This document shows positions 40,758 through 52,400 of a stretch of 64,000 bases of DNA, piece after piece. Source of the stretch: Promerops cafer (Eukaryota; Chordata; Aves; Passeriformes; Nectariniidae); assembly GCA_013398275.1 (NCBI GenBank), contig VZSE01006609.1, forward strand, positions 257,381 through 321,380. The letters run 5' to 3'. The notes under the pieces are model-generated. The model searched no databases. It saw nothing but the letters and a program-made list of their open reading frames with translations, and had not been told where the DNA came from. Position numbers and translations under genes: made by a program. Each line of letters starts with the position of its first letter. Positions within the stretch are counted from its first letter, which is position 1.

Positions 40758-43700
40758 TAAGAACTGACATGACTCCAGTAAAATGAACCAAGTTACACTG
40801 GTGGACTGGTGTCAAGCCATCACATGACAGAGTAATTCACAGAAGTTAAAGGTTATTCAGCTCTCAGATTCCTTGAAATTAAAATTCCTACAAATTAGGT
40901 CTCCAAGACCTGCTGTGTTCATGGAACATCATCTGGCGTGCAAGAAAAAGCTGGATACAGTCCAGCCTATGAACTGCACACTACCATAGGACACAACAGA
41001 GTCACTGCCCCTGGGGGTGCTGGAAATTCTGGATTTCAGAGAGCAAGGTCCAGGACATACCCTTCCCACCACAGACATGTACAAACAGCAACTTGGCCAC
41101 GTCTAGCTGAGTTTCCAGCCTTATACCATGCGTGGCCTAAGCAGAGAGGTGGGAAGCTGGCAGGGAGATTTCCCCGTACCTCCTCAGCGAGCTGCAGGGC
41201 AGCTCTGCTGAAGCTCAGATACAAATTCATACCTCCCTGCCCCAAAAGTGGCCACAATTTGGAAAACTGAGCCAAGCACTCTCCCATTCCATGCTATTTA
41301 ACAGAAGTATCAGTCTTATCCATACAATTGTCATACCTTGTGTCTGTCTTGTATTTAAAAACAATATAATTTTTATTAGCCAAAGGGTAAGAAGAGGTCA
41401 CACAAACCATTACAGAGCCTAAAAGCCTGATATTAATTTTAAAAGACTGTAACAGCTTTGTGATCTGGGCAAAAATAAAAAGGAAAAAAATAATCATTAT
41501 TCCAGATGATGTCTAATATGCACTGGCTTCTTTGCAAAATGCATTTACCTTTTCATTACTATTTACTGACTGTGCTTGTATTTCATTTGTATGGATTTTA
41601 TGCAGCAAAAAAGAGCCTCACAAAAATTTAATAAAAAGATGGAGACAGTGAACAATCATTGAAGTCTGTATCTTGACTCTTGAGGTCACAGTTCTGTTGT
41701 TTTTATTATGTTCATTTTGGAGAAACAAAAAATCTTTTTTGATGGGAACAAATCAGGATTGGTAATTGCATGGCCACATTCTTCAGGGCACAGCAGCACC
41801 CAAAAACACATCTGTGACAAAATCAAAGAATCCACCCTGACTGCTAGGCTTGAGCAGCCAGCTTGACACACAAATAAATATTAAAAATCCCCAAGACTTT
41901 TAGTAGCTCTCAGTCCAACTGCATATCTTCACACAGGGCTGAGTCAAGCTCTGTTCTGCAGCACATACTGGCCTACATCATGCTCCAGTGGTGTCCCTGA
42001 GAGGGATGTACTGGGACCAGTATTAACTTCATCGATGACATACTGGGATCCAGTGCCCCCTCAGCATATTTGCAGATTACACCAAGCTGAGTCCTGCTGT
42101 TGACACACCTGGAGGACAGGATACCTGAACAAGCTCAAGAAGTGGGCCCAGGGAGACGCTGTGGTGGCCTTTCAGTATTTGTAGGAGGCTTACATCAAAG
42201 ATGGGGATAGACTTTTTAGTAGGGTATAGTACAATGTATAGTACAATGTTTTAAACTAAAAGGTAGTAATACACTACAGATAAGGATGAATTTTTCTGCA
42301 ATGAGGGTAGCGAAATGCTAACACAGATTTCCCAGAGGTGGTAGAGGCCCCTTCCCTGGAAAACATTTGAGGTCAGGTTGGACAGGGCTCTGAGCAGTGT
42401 GGTCTAGTTGAAAATGTCCCTTGGGTTGGGCAGGATGGCCATTAAAAGTCCCTCCCAACCCAAATCATTCTGTGATAACACTTGTTATTGTTCCACAGCT
42501 TCAATCAGAGCTTGCAGTCTAAGTTGAGGCACAATTTCATATAAAATCAGGCTTCCTTAGTGCTAGTACGGATAAATATTTTTGTTTATCCAACAGCTAC
42601 TTTATGTCCACCATCCACAAAAAAAAAATCAGAACTAGGAACCTCCTTCCAGAGCATTAGTACTGATACTTTGGAGAAGGCTTCACAGCCAAAGTCTGCT
42701 TTTACCTTAGTTGTGTATCTTTGGGGTTTTCTTTGGCCCTCCTTAAATATCTCAGTACTGTCTGAAATAATTTCCATTCCTCAAGCAAGAATTTGATAAT
42801 ATGAGGACTGCCCAATTATTGAGAAGCACTAGTTAAAATAAGGAAGAGCAGGAATACATCACATTTGCCAATCTGACACTTGAAGTCTCCTATGAATTAG
42901 AACAGAAAAATATTGGGGGAAGAGCTAAATCTTAACTAGAAACCTTTTTATCAATCTCTTCAGTAATAGGGAAGACAAGGACATTTTTAAGTACCTTAAA
43001 TTTCAGGCTTGGGCCAGGAACTTCCAGAATCACACTGAGATTCTTAAAACAAGTTTCCAAAGACCCTCAATTGAGGTTTTTTTTCATTAGCCTCCTTCAT
43101 GTCATTTAGGAGCAGTCTATAATGATAGCCTGCATACATTTAATGTATTAGAGGTAGAGAAGCTTAACAGGATACAAAGGGAACCCTTGGCTATACCCAC
43201 TGTGCTCAAGGTAGAAATAACATATTTCAGCAGCAGGAAAAATTATTATTAACATTTGAATTGGATTCCATCACCACCTTTAAAACCACCTACCTGTCCA
43301 AGGCTTGTAGAGTTCTATCAGAGCTTGAAAGCAACCAAGCCTTCTCTAAACTCAAAGGTCTTTCTCTAAATCTAAACAAAAATATGTACTTAGGTCCTAA
43401 AACAAGAATCAATGCTCTATGTGCCCAGTACCAGAAACCAAAACTTCCAGTTCAACCATTCATTTCTTGAGCTAGCTCTACCCATTCAACCCAATACAGC
43501 TGCAACATTTCCCAGGTCTGTCAGTGGAAAAGGAAAAAACACACGAAGAGCCTTCCAAAGACAGCAGAGAGGCCTAACGGCCAGTGAGTCAAGTCACATC
43601 CTCTATGCACTGGCCCTCTGCTATTAGTCATCGTGGTGAACATTGCTGCCTTATAAAAATACTTCTCCAAAGTAAAAATTAAACTCCCCCAAGAACGTGG

Positions 43701-45314
43701 ATCTCATGTCTGTAACAAATCTGGGACACAGTCCAGAACCACCTATTAGTTATCACCACTGCCTTCACAGCCTCTCTGAATACATTTTCAGAGCAAAGTG
43801 AAAAGTCGGGGGATACACCACCAAGAGTCAAGGAACACACAGGACTTTCCGCTTAGAAAAGATGCTGCGGGTTCAAGAAACCTCAGCTTATTCACCCACA
43901 TATTCTCAATTAAGAAATGACTGCATGATGCTTCTTCTCATGGCCAGTGCCACTCATACAGCTAAATCTACACACTTCGTTGACAAATTATCTCCAAAAT
44001 AAGGCAGATTTTGTTAAAAATCAGTTCAGTGGAGACTACTTGTAATTAAGTCACAGAACTCCCTTTGGCTTGTCAGACATTTCATTATAGTGTCATTGGA
44101 TTACCTTATCATTATCCTTTAACTTAGCAGGGCTTTTTGCCTTAAAATTCAGTTTTGCCCCAAGCAAGAAGCAAACTGCAGCCTTGGGCACTTTTGCCAA
44201 AGCTCACAATCATGTTGCTGTAAACACATGCACCTGACAGAGCATCCAAAAATCCACTGCAGTTCAGTTACTGATGATCAACTCCAAAAGCGGGAAGAAA
44301 GCAGAGGGCCCATAAACTGGCTGTGAAGGTTCTCTTAGGAATCATATATTTAAACCTTCAACTAGAACAATTCTTGTTCCATCTACAGAGAAATACAACA
44401 TAACCTATACCTTATAAGAAACTTTCAAAATATATATATCCCAATATTTATACAGAGTAGATTTTTAAATGTGTTACCTACTGTATTTTATCTGTGTATG
44501 CATATAAAACAGGCAGGCATGTTTTTAAAAGAGTTGTCCTTACAAAGCTTCCTATTGTGAGTGCAATCCAGGCAAGCTCAAGCTCACAGCTAATATCCAT
44601 AAATTATGACAGACACATTCATTAGCCCAAAGCTTGCATGACCAGTTCATCTTAACAACAACTCAGACCACAGCTGAACTATGTTCACCTTAAGAAAAAG
44701 CCTTTGCTGTGTCTCACTTGTCTTATACCACTCTAAGCCTTTTAACATAAACAATTTCCTTCTTGAAGGCCTGCCATGCTAAACCTGAAAACACTTCCCT
44801 ATATATTTGTCCTTGTGTAAGTGCATAATGGGAAACAGGAACTCTTTTTCTGGGAGACTATGTTCTAACAGATTTTTAAGTTTTGATTTATAGGACAGTA
44901 ATTTTTTTCAGTATTAAATTTAATTTCTCTTTGCTAAAAGGAAAAGACTACTTAGAAATGAACTCAGCTAAAAATTTAGAAGCTCAGTTGTTTCCCAGTT
45001 AATTACAGATTCATTAGTTGAGTCTCCCTGATATGACTTCATGCTGTAATTTCAAGATGAGCCTCCATGATGAGCTACTCGTACTCTAACAAGGATAAAC
45101 ACCTTATGTGTTAAGATGTTAACTCATCTACATGCCTTAGAGTCCAAGGAGAGGGTAAAAAAAGAAAGAAAGTCAGGTTAGAAATCTGTAGAACTCAACT
45201 ACAATTGGTCCTTTATGTCGGCGACTGAAGTTTCCATGATTCCAATGTTAAGTTCTCAGGAAGCATAACTTTTTTAATTATACAGATTTAGAGAACAGTA
45301 GTAATTCCACACAA
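40758..45314. other. Intergenic sequence next to the GPAT3 3' end
   Basis: Besides the CR1 copy at 41991-42478 the stretch is unique, AT-rich sequence. The segment 44030-44130 has some TAAT/ATTA cores. No gene was recognised. Confidence 0.6.
41991..42478 (+). mobile_element. CR1 LINE fragment retaining the end of the reverse-transcriptase ORF
   Basis: It begins in the ORF2 segment corresponding to GVPQGSVLGPVL (GATGTACTGGGACCAGTATT), continues through TTTGCAGATTACACCAAGCT and AAGCTCAAGAAGTGGGCCCA, and ends CCCTCCCAACCCAAATCATT with TCTGTGATAA. It is interrupted by small deletions and a 12-bp tandem duplication (42225-42248), so it is a dead copy. Confidence 0.92.
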
Positions 45315-45334
45315 GACCTATTAGAAATATAGAA

Positions 45335-45340
45335 TTTATT
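45335..45340 (-). terminator. GPAT3: Candidate polyadenylation signal for GPAT3
   Basis: AATAAA on the minus strand about 1 kb downstream of the GPAT3 stop codon, with a GT-rich element immediately beyond. RNA 3' ends were not available. Confidence 0.45.
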
Positions 45341-46265
45341 TGTCATTACATTCAGACAGCAATATATTGCAGATTTGGACATGCCATGTCTCATATCAAA
45401 GCTGACTTATGGATCCTATGTTTATAGTTGTGATAGCTATTGCTAGCCCAGGAAACACAACATGTGTTTCTGAGTGGCTCTCTTGAGAACTTCAAGCCAT
45501 TAACAATAATTTTTGCAGATGGGCACTCTTGACAATCCACAAAAATTCATCTGTCATAGCCTACATTATCCAGCCCTTACTGTACCTTACCATTACAGCT
45601 CCAGAGCTCAAGAAAGCAATTTCAACAACAGCAATGGACAGGGAGATTGAGGGCTTGCCCCTTATCTTCCCTCAGGCAGCAGTTCTCAATAAAGGCAATA
45701 CCATGTTATAAGGCCACCAAATTCCTCATGGTCCATGGTCTGTGCTTTTGGCAGGGAAGCTCCTTTCCCATCCTATAGGATCTCTGCAGGCCTTGCTTCC
45801 ATTCCCTCCTTGCACATCCAGGTGCAAGCTAACAAAAAGAGTCAATCTCACAGTTCTGACAACATTCTAAAGCATGTTATTTAAGTCATCTACAACAAAA
45901 AGTCTGTGACCAACAGGAAAAAAAAAGACAAAATTGTGTTATGTTTAAACCTTTAAAGTACCATGAACAAGAGACATCTTCACAACCAGTGTTCTGACAG
46001 CATCTGTTCAGCGTACTTCCCTTCATCCTTAAAAACTCAGAAAACCTGGGGTGTTTTTCTCATCTTCTAACTCTGCAAGCATTCAGCTTGGGAATACCAG
46101 GAGCTGCAGTGCATCATCACATGAAGATGGAGAGGAGCAGGATAGTGAAAGAATGAACAGGGAAGAACACAGAGACACTGCTCTTGGCAGGCTCTGCACC
46201 AGCCACACAGAATATGCATACACACAATGAAGGATTTTGTTGTTTTCTTGTTCTATTTTTTTGTC

Positions 46266-46292
46266 TTTTTTTTTTTTTTTTAATTAAAAAAA
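46266..46292. repeat. Poly-T / poly-A tract in the GPAT3 3' UTR region
   Basis: Sixteen T, then AATTAAAAAAAAA. On the GPAT3 strand this is T-rich then A-rich and includes an ATTAAA hexamer. Confidence 0.9.
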
Positions 46293-46348
46293 AACACATT
46301 ATTCCTGCTAGGGCTGGTTGTGCAAAGTTATTTTTCAAGAACCACCAT

Positions 46349-46475
46349 TCAGTCTGACTCTGTTCCTGCAGACAAGCTTCCTACTGATCCATTTCTCACT
46401 AGCATCTTGCTGTAGTTTTTCTGCTGTTCTTCTTTGAAAGTATCTTTGACTTTCGCTCGTTTCAGACCTCCATCC
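46349..46475 (-). CDS. GPAT3: GPAT3 last coding exon with stop codon
   Basis: The terminal coding part is 127 nt after acceptor TCTGTTCCAG. It encodes DGGLKRAKVKDTFKEEQQKN then YSKMLVRNGSVGSLSAGTES and D, followed by TGA at 46351-46349. RAKVKDTFKEEQQKNYSKM identifies GPAT3 (GPAT4 has REKVKDTF). The last roughly 10 residues extend beyond the human C-terminus as I remember it. Confidence 0.95.
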
Positions 46476-49400
46476 CTGGAACAGACCAAGAGCAAACAGT
46501 AAACCATCAAGGCTGTTACAGCTATTGTTATCAAACTACACATTACATTAAAACGCTACAGTTGATTAAGGTAGGTAATCTAAATTACTATTATTATTAA
46601 AGGCTTTTCTTCAGAACTTCTATAACATCAATTTTAAGCACATTTATTGAAACCTTTACCTTAAGCCACAATGCTTATGCAGTTCAAATTTTGAATTCAG
46701 CCCATTAAAGCAGTCTATTCATGTTGGTAACAGGCTGTACCTACAATAGAAATCTTTGGCAATCTGGAATGCTACTTCCCCAGACTGTAGAGGCAGCCAG
46801 TCTTCTGCAACACTACAGCTGTGTCTTGCCTGATATTAGTCAGAGCTGGGTCTCATAGTTGAATCTGCCATTTGATCTATTCATCATCTGAATTTTGCTC
46901 TCAAGTGGGTGTCAAATGAAGTCTAGGCATTATCCTGCTGTTTACTGAGGCAGGACATGAGAAAGTCAGAGCAGAAAGCCTCAAGACCTTTTTTATTTTT
47001 TGTTGTTCATCAGATTTGCCAAGAAACTTCACTTTTGCTATTTAATCTCAACGTGAGAAACAACTGTGAATGGACCAACTTCAAAAGCATCAAACCTTTA
47101 GATGAAAGTCACTGCATGCTACATGCTCCAAAGACTTTATACACCTTTTACTTTCACATACGTGCATGTGGAGTTACTCCATTGTTTTCCCTGAGTGGAA
47201 TAAAGTGATGTTGAATGTTATTTGTCACAAAGCTAAGGAAGGAAGCACTTATCAGTCAAACTAACCACAAATAGTCCATGAATTCTAACAAGGATGGCAT
47301 CACTCACCAGGGGAGTTCAGTCAGTCCTCCTTGGCGAGCAATGGCTGACCTCACTCTGTTGGCAAACTGAACAGCATCTTCATCTTCCTTCAAGGGTCAT
47401 AAGTGCAACATAATCAAAGCAGAGAGAAGTCAATTGAAGCAGACTTTCATAACATTTTTTTATCTGCTGCCTCATCAAATTAGCTCACTGCCAAACAACC
47501 CATTCCTTATCATGCCAATATCACAATCTAATGTTCTCATGTGATAATAACTCATTTTTCCCCTAGAGTGTTGAAATTGGGAGAAAATTTTGCTTCAACA
47601 GGATGGAACATTACCATTATTGCTACTGTGAACAGCACTGCATCTACTGCTATCCTTTGCATATTTGATGCACTGCTGATAGTACCAAGCTGCATCAGGA
47701 AAAGCCGAGTCCAATCATACATCAGTCAGCACTGACAAAAATCCAGTATAAAACTGATTTGGAGACACGGGGTGGGCAGAGGTTTTGGGGGAAAAAAAGA
47801 GTAAGACAGAGTCAAGCTCTCACACAGCAGTTAGGCAACCAGATGCTGGATTACCTTTCTAACCATTGGCGGCAAGTACCACACGTTGCACACGATGGCC
47901 CAGCTGGTCATTATTCGCAGCAGATAGCTCACGATGTTGTATTTGCTGCTGTTCCAGAAGGCATCTCCAAACTGAGGATCATACTGCAAAGGATCACAAA
48001 ATACAATTGATTAAGCCTTTCCCCAGACCATCATAGCCTCTCAGACCTGGGATTACATGGCAGAACCAGCAGCAGATGTCACCCATTTGCCTGAACATCC
48101 AAAAGAATTAAGTCTGCTGTGAGCAGGATGCTTCCCTTCAGCACTGGGAAGGACTACCTGGATTTCTCTTCCTTCCAGCTTTCTGGAGGAAGACGCTGAC
48201 CCCATCAGGGCCTACCAGCCAGGCTCTATAGGCCAAAGAACTTCACTTTAATTTCAGCCACTTATTCTCCAGAAGCCATCCACAGCATCCACCCAATTGC
48301 CAGAGCTACTGTGCTTTTAACAGCAGCTGTATTGAGACAGCTTCCTGTCCCTCTGACAAAAGCACATCCCAAACTCTGAAATTCAGCAGCCAGCTATTTC
48401 CACTTACTTTGATTGCAACAGGATAGATCGTCCCTCCTATTTCAAAGCTTCCCTTCTTGAACATCATCACAGATGTATTGTTTATGCAGGTACCTGTCCA
48501 GAAGACAAAGTCATTGCTTCACACACCCATTCATACCTGCATTTGCTGCTCACTGCGTTAAGCATCTCTCCTCTGCTTACTTTTAGCATTTGTCTTGTGA
48601 CTGACTCCCTGAATGAAGCCAGAAGGCGTGCAAGACAAAAAGCACAGTGCTGAGGTTAAATCTGTAGGACAGCAAATTAATAATCTCAGGGCAAAATAAA
48701 CAATCTTCCCCTTCTTCTGCCTGCAGCTTCTGCCAGGAGAAGCAACATCCAGGGACACCATTGTGTTGTCTCCACGTATATTCATCTTACATTAAAGATG
48801 AAAACCAGGAATGCTCTAATGAAGTTGAAGCCAGAGGTGAAGATAGGTTTGAGCAGTAGAAGCCGTGAAAAGAGAACAGGGATGACATCTACACTGAATG
48901 GAGATAAGTAGTTCAGCTTCTTACCTTCCGGAAAAATTAAGATTGGGAGCTTGCTTTTATCTGCCACATGTTCCCTGAGTCTGTGGAAGCAGAAGGAAAG
49001 CTTAAAAAACAGCTCCTTTCCACTCTTCTTTCCCCAGGCAGGTGCATTAAAAATACCTTTATGTATTACATATGTATGAAACCAAAGCCTTTTACTAGAC
49101 ACTAATTTGTACTTGCTTTTCTTTCCTACAGAAACTGAAGCTTTGTGCCAGCCATCCCTGAGGCCCCTGAAGCATTACACTGAGGCAACATTCTGTTTTC
49201 TTTCCTCTGCATTATTTTACTAATGACTGTCAGAGAAGCCAACAATTATATGCCATTAAGCTAGTCCAACTAACTCTGATCCACTCAACCTTCAAGGAAT
49301 TGCCTACATAAGAAAAAAACTTATTGATGCAGTGGTCTATCCAGCCTCTGCTACTTAAAGCATATTTCTTAAAAAGGGGACTTCTAAATGCCTACAGCTC

Positions 49401-52400
49401 ACAATATTTGAATAACACTTGGACAACTTGGCAAAGCTGTCCTGCTGTGCAGAGGCCAATGAGCCAGTGAAGAAGTTAACCTGTCAAAATTAACCTAAAA
49501 AGTTCTCTACAAATTAGGAAGAATTTTTATCCCTGTACTACAGTATTCACGGATATGCTTTTGGTGACATCCTGCACTTCTGTACACAGCTTATATTCTC
49601 ATAACAAGACATTTTGCCTCTCACCCAAACAAATAAAAAAAACCAAATTTTTATTTCTTGTGGCTCACAATTTCCAGTGAAACTGAGACAGTTTTTGTCA
49701 TAGAAAGCCAATTTTATGATCAGTATTTCTCTTCAACAGAAAGTACCAGAATTTAAGTATCTTCACATCCTTTCAAAATACACACTTGAATTCATCAGAC
49801 ATTAGTTATTATGCCGATGGCTTCCCAACTGAGATGCTTTGTGACAGTCTGCAATCCAAAGCTTCCCAGAACCTTTGGTCTGAACCATGACACGCTGCAT
49901 AAACATTTCAAGCCTTCTCTGGTGACCTGGGAACCTGACATTTTGACCTCAGTGTACTGCACCAAAGCCCACACAAGCAAGCATACTCAGGTCATTCTGA
50001 GTGATGCAGTGTGCCACACATCACCTCTGCAACTCATTCCCAAATCGAGGTCTTTGACTGCCTGATGCCTCTCCAGGGAGGCAGCCCAGCACACGCCTCA
50101 CCTTTTTGTCACTAGATGGCGGTCCTTGATCTCAGAGCGCTCGAACCAGACATGAGGACAGGCCTTGACCGTGGCTCGCTGGATAACGCCCATCAGCCCA
50201 CCGTGAACCTGGCCCACCTGCAAGGCACATCAGTATCTGAGACACCTGAAAGGCAGAACTTCCTCCTCTCCACCCCTCCAAAAAAAATCCAACAAACCCA
50301 AATGCACTGGGAAGCTACAAGTCAGGATTGAGCAATGACCACAGAACTGTTAAAATGCATTCACTTGAGAGAATCTAGACATGGAAGCCTATCTCAGGTA
50401 CTTCAACAGATGAAGAGCCTGGCATTCACACTCCAAGGACAACTTCTCCAGCACATAATATAGACCAATTTCAACACAATTTACACTTTTCCCCACTGAC
50501 CAGTGCTCAAGCAAACATCTCTGCTTTGAAAGTTAGTTACTGAAGTCCACAAGCAATATCCCACAACCTTTCCCTCTCCTGGTCCCTCTGCTGTGGTTAT
50601 CTTAGATCTCCTCATACCATTGCATAGCATCCATCATTTGTCAAAATGATCGCATCTATCGGTGATGTGTGGTTGGCAACACAAATTCCTCCTTTCTGAG
50701 GTCTGTTTTCCCTGCAATTACATATTTTTTTGTTAGACTGCTAGTGCACTAAGCACCACATTACACACCAAATAGTTCCATGAAGCTGTCAGGTGAGTCA
50801 GCCTCTAGTGTGACATCAACTTGCAGCTCAGGAGAGAGCAGTCCCCATTTCCAATGGGATGTCACACATATAAGCATATACACACTTTTGCTCACTCACT
50901 TGTTATGGTAATGGATAGTACCAGACAGAGCTCTGACGAGGATGCGGGAGCACGTAAGGTGAACCACTTCGCTCAGGTAGTTTTTCACACTGAAAGAAAT
51001 CAGACATCAGAAGCATTCTAGAAAGCCGCTAGACACACACGCAATATTCTCCAGCCTACTCATCGCAACTCAGGGCTGAAATTTCCCGGTATTCTGGAGC
51101 ACAGAGGGATGTTCCCAGCTCTACCACTCAACTTGCTACAGCAGCTCAGCCAAGATACATCATACCCTTGGCGTCATTTAGCTAGGCAAGGCTGTCCTCT
51201 CTTTGCTGGGTGTTTTTCATCCCAACACTACTACCTGCTCTACAATGCCCCATTTGAGTATCTCACGGCAGCAGGAGGAACCCATCAGAAATCATCAACC
51301 TCAGTGCCAAGACTGACAAGAGCCCAACCTTGGCCCAAATTCAAAATGCCACTAAAACAAAGTCCACAAATTTGTGGGTGGAATGGACTATTGGTAGTCT
51401 GTTATAGGTAAAAATCTGTCCACTCCTAGTCTTCAGCTGTTTGCACTGACGCAATTTGTCGAGTTCATCCCTCACACAGAGTACCTACCTGCCATTTGGC
51501 AGCTGTCCCACCACTGTTGTTCCCACAATCATTGACGTAATCCCAATGGCAGCAAGGCTAAAGCTACAGACAAAACAGACATTAAACCTAAGTAAGTAGC
51601 ATAGCTCATTGTAATAACACTTTCCCCTTTTAAAATGGAAAGGGATTGCAGAAATTCAATTATTCCTGAGATTCTTGACATATGCAGTTCTCTATCTCAG
51701 TAATTCCCTGACCTATTGCTTAAAGTCATGGTGTAGCAAAGGCAGCAGATCCAGATACTCCCATGCACACAGTGTCAGGGAGCTTTAGAGTTTACATTTA
51801 TTTTGTTAATACACATTGACTTAGGGGAAGCATTCATGGAAAAGATGACCACCAGCCCTACTCTACTCTCCACAGTGTGTAAGGGCTTCTTAACATAAAA
51901 GAAGCCTTTAAGCAAGTTAATATTTTATATCTGCCAATGCTGCTTTTGGGTAAAAGAAAGCTGAGATGACATTTACCAAGAAAACACAAATTTACCCAGC
52001 CATTCCCAGGCTGACAAAACTCCTCAGCACTAGAGCTTACCGTAGGGGCAGCAGGAAGCAGTACCGCACTATCACCCCAATGACCCACACAACAGTCAGC
52101 CTCAGGCTGATGTAATGGAAGTTGACATTAGTCCTTGTGAGCAGATTCCAGGAGAGCAGCTCTTCTGAGGAAAATCGTTGCGTGACTTCATCTTCCACAA
52201 TGGCCTCAAACCCTTTTCTGCAGAAGTAGAAAATGTGGGAGAATTCGAAGTCTGCTCGATGCAGAAGGGCGATTTCTTTCTCCATAGGTGTTTCATCCCT
52301 TTCAATGATACCTTGGGAAGGAAAAGGGTAACCACCTGAGAAAATAATTCTGTGATGTAACAGTCATCCTCCAGACCACTTGTTACTCTGCATTACTCAA

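Larger units (their letters stand above)
45315..46348 (-). other. GPAT3: Probable GPAT3 3' UTR
   Basis: The stretch has no coding signal. On the minus strand the first canonical AATAAA I find after the stop lies at 45340-45335, followed within about 20 nt by a GT-rich tract (CTTGTGTGG), as expected downstream of a cleavage site. That implies a 3' UTR of about 1 kb. An earlier ATTAAA at 46284-46279 sits directly beside a genomic A-run on the minus strand and could give a very short alternative UTR or mislead oligo-dT-primed cDNA. The end point is inferred, not seen. Confidence 0.5.
46476..52040 (-). other. Remaining GPAT3 introns
   Basis: The introns are 51564-52040, 50990-51488, 50712-50899, 50218-50617, 48981-50101, 48494-48924, 47984-48407, 47388-47854 and 46476-47307 (the exons between them are annotated separately). 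They are short, as is usual in birds, and I recognise no mobile elements or RNA genes in them. Confidence 0.85.

Noticed and set aside
48782..49102. 106-codon minus-strand ORF
   Set aside because: It is a read-through of GPAT3 coding exon 8 into both flanking introns. Only 48925-48980 is coding.
52102..52335. 77-codon minus-strand ORF overlapping GPAT3 exon 3
   Set aside because: It is in the wrong frame; the true frame gives the GPAT3 sequence.
52330..52365. CR1-like ending (AATAATTCTGTGATG)
   Set aside because: Only the terminal words resemble CR1; no upstream CR1 landmarks are present and it adjoins a GPAT3 exon.
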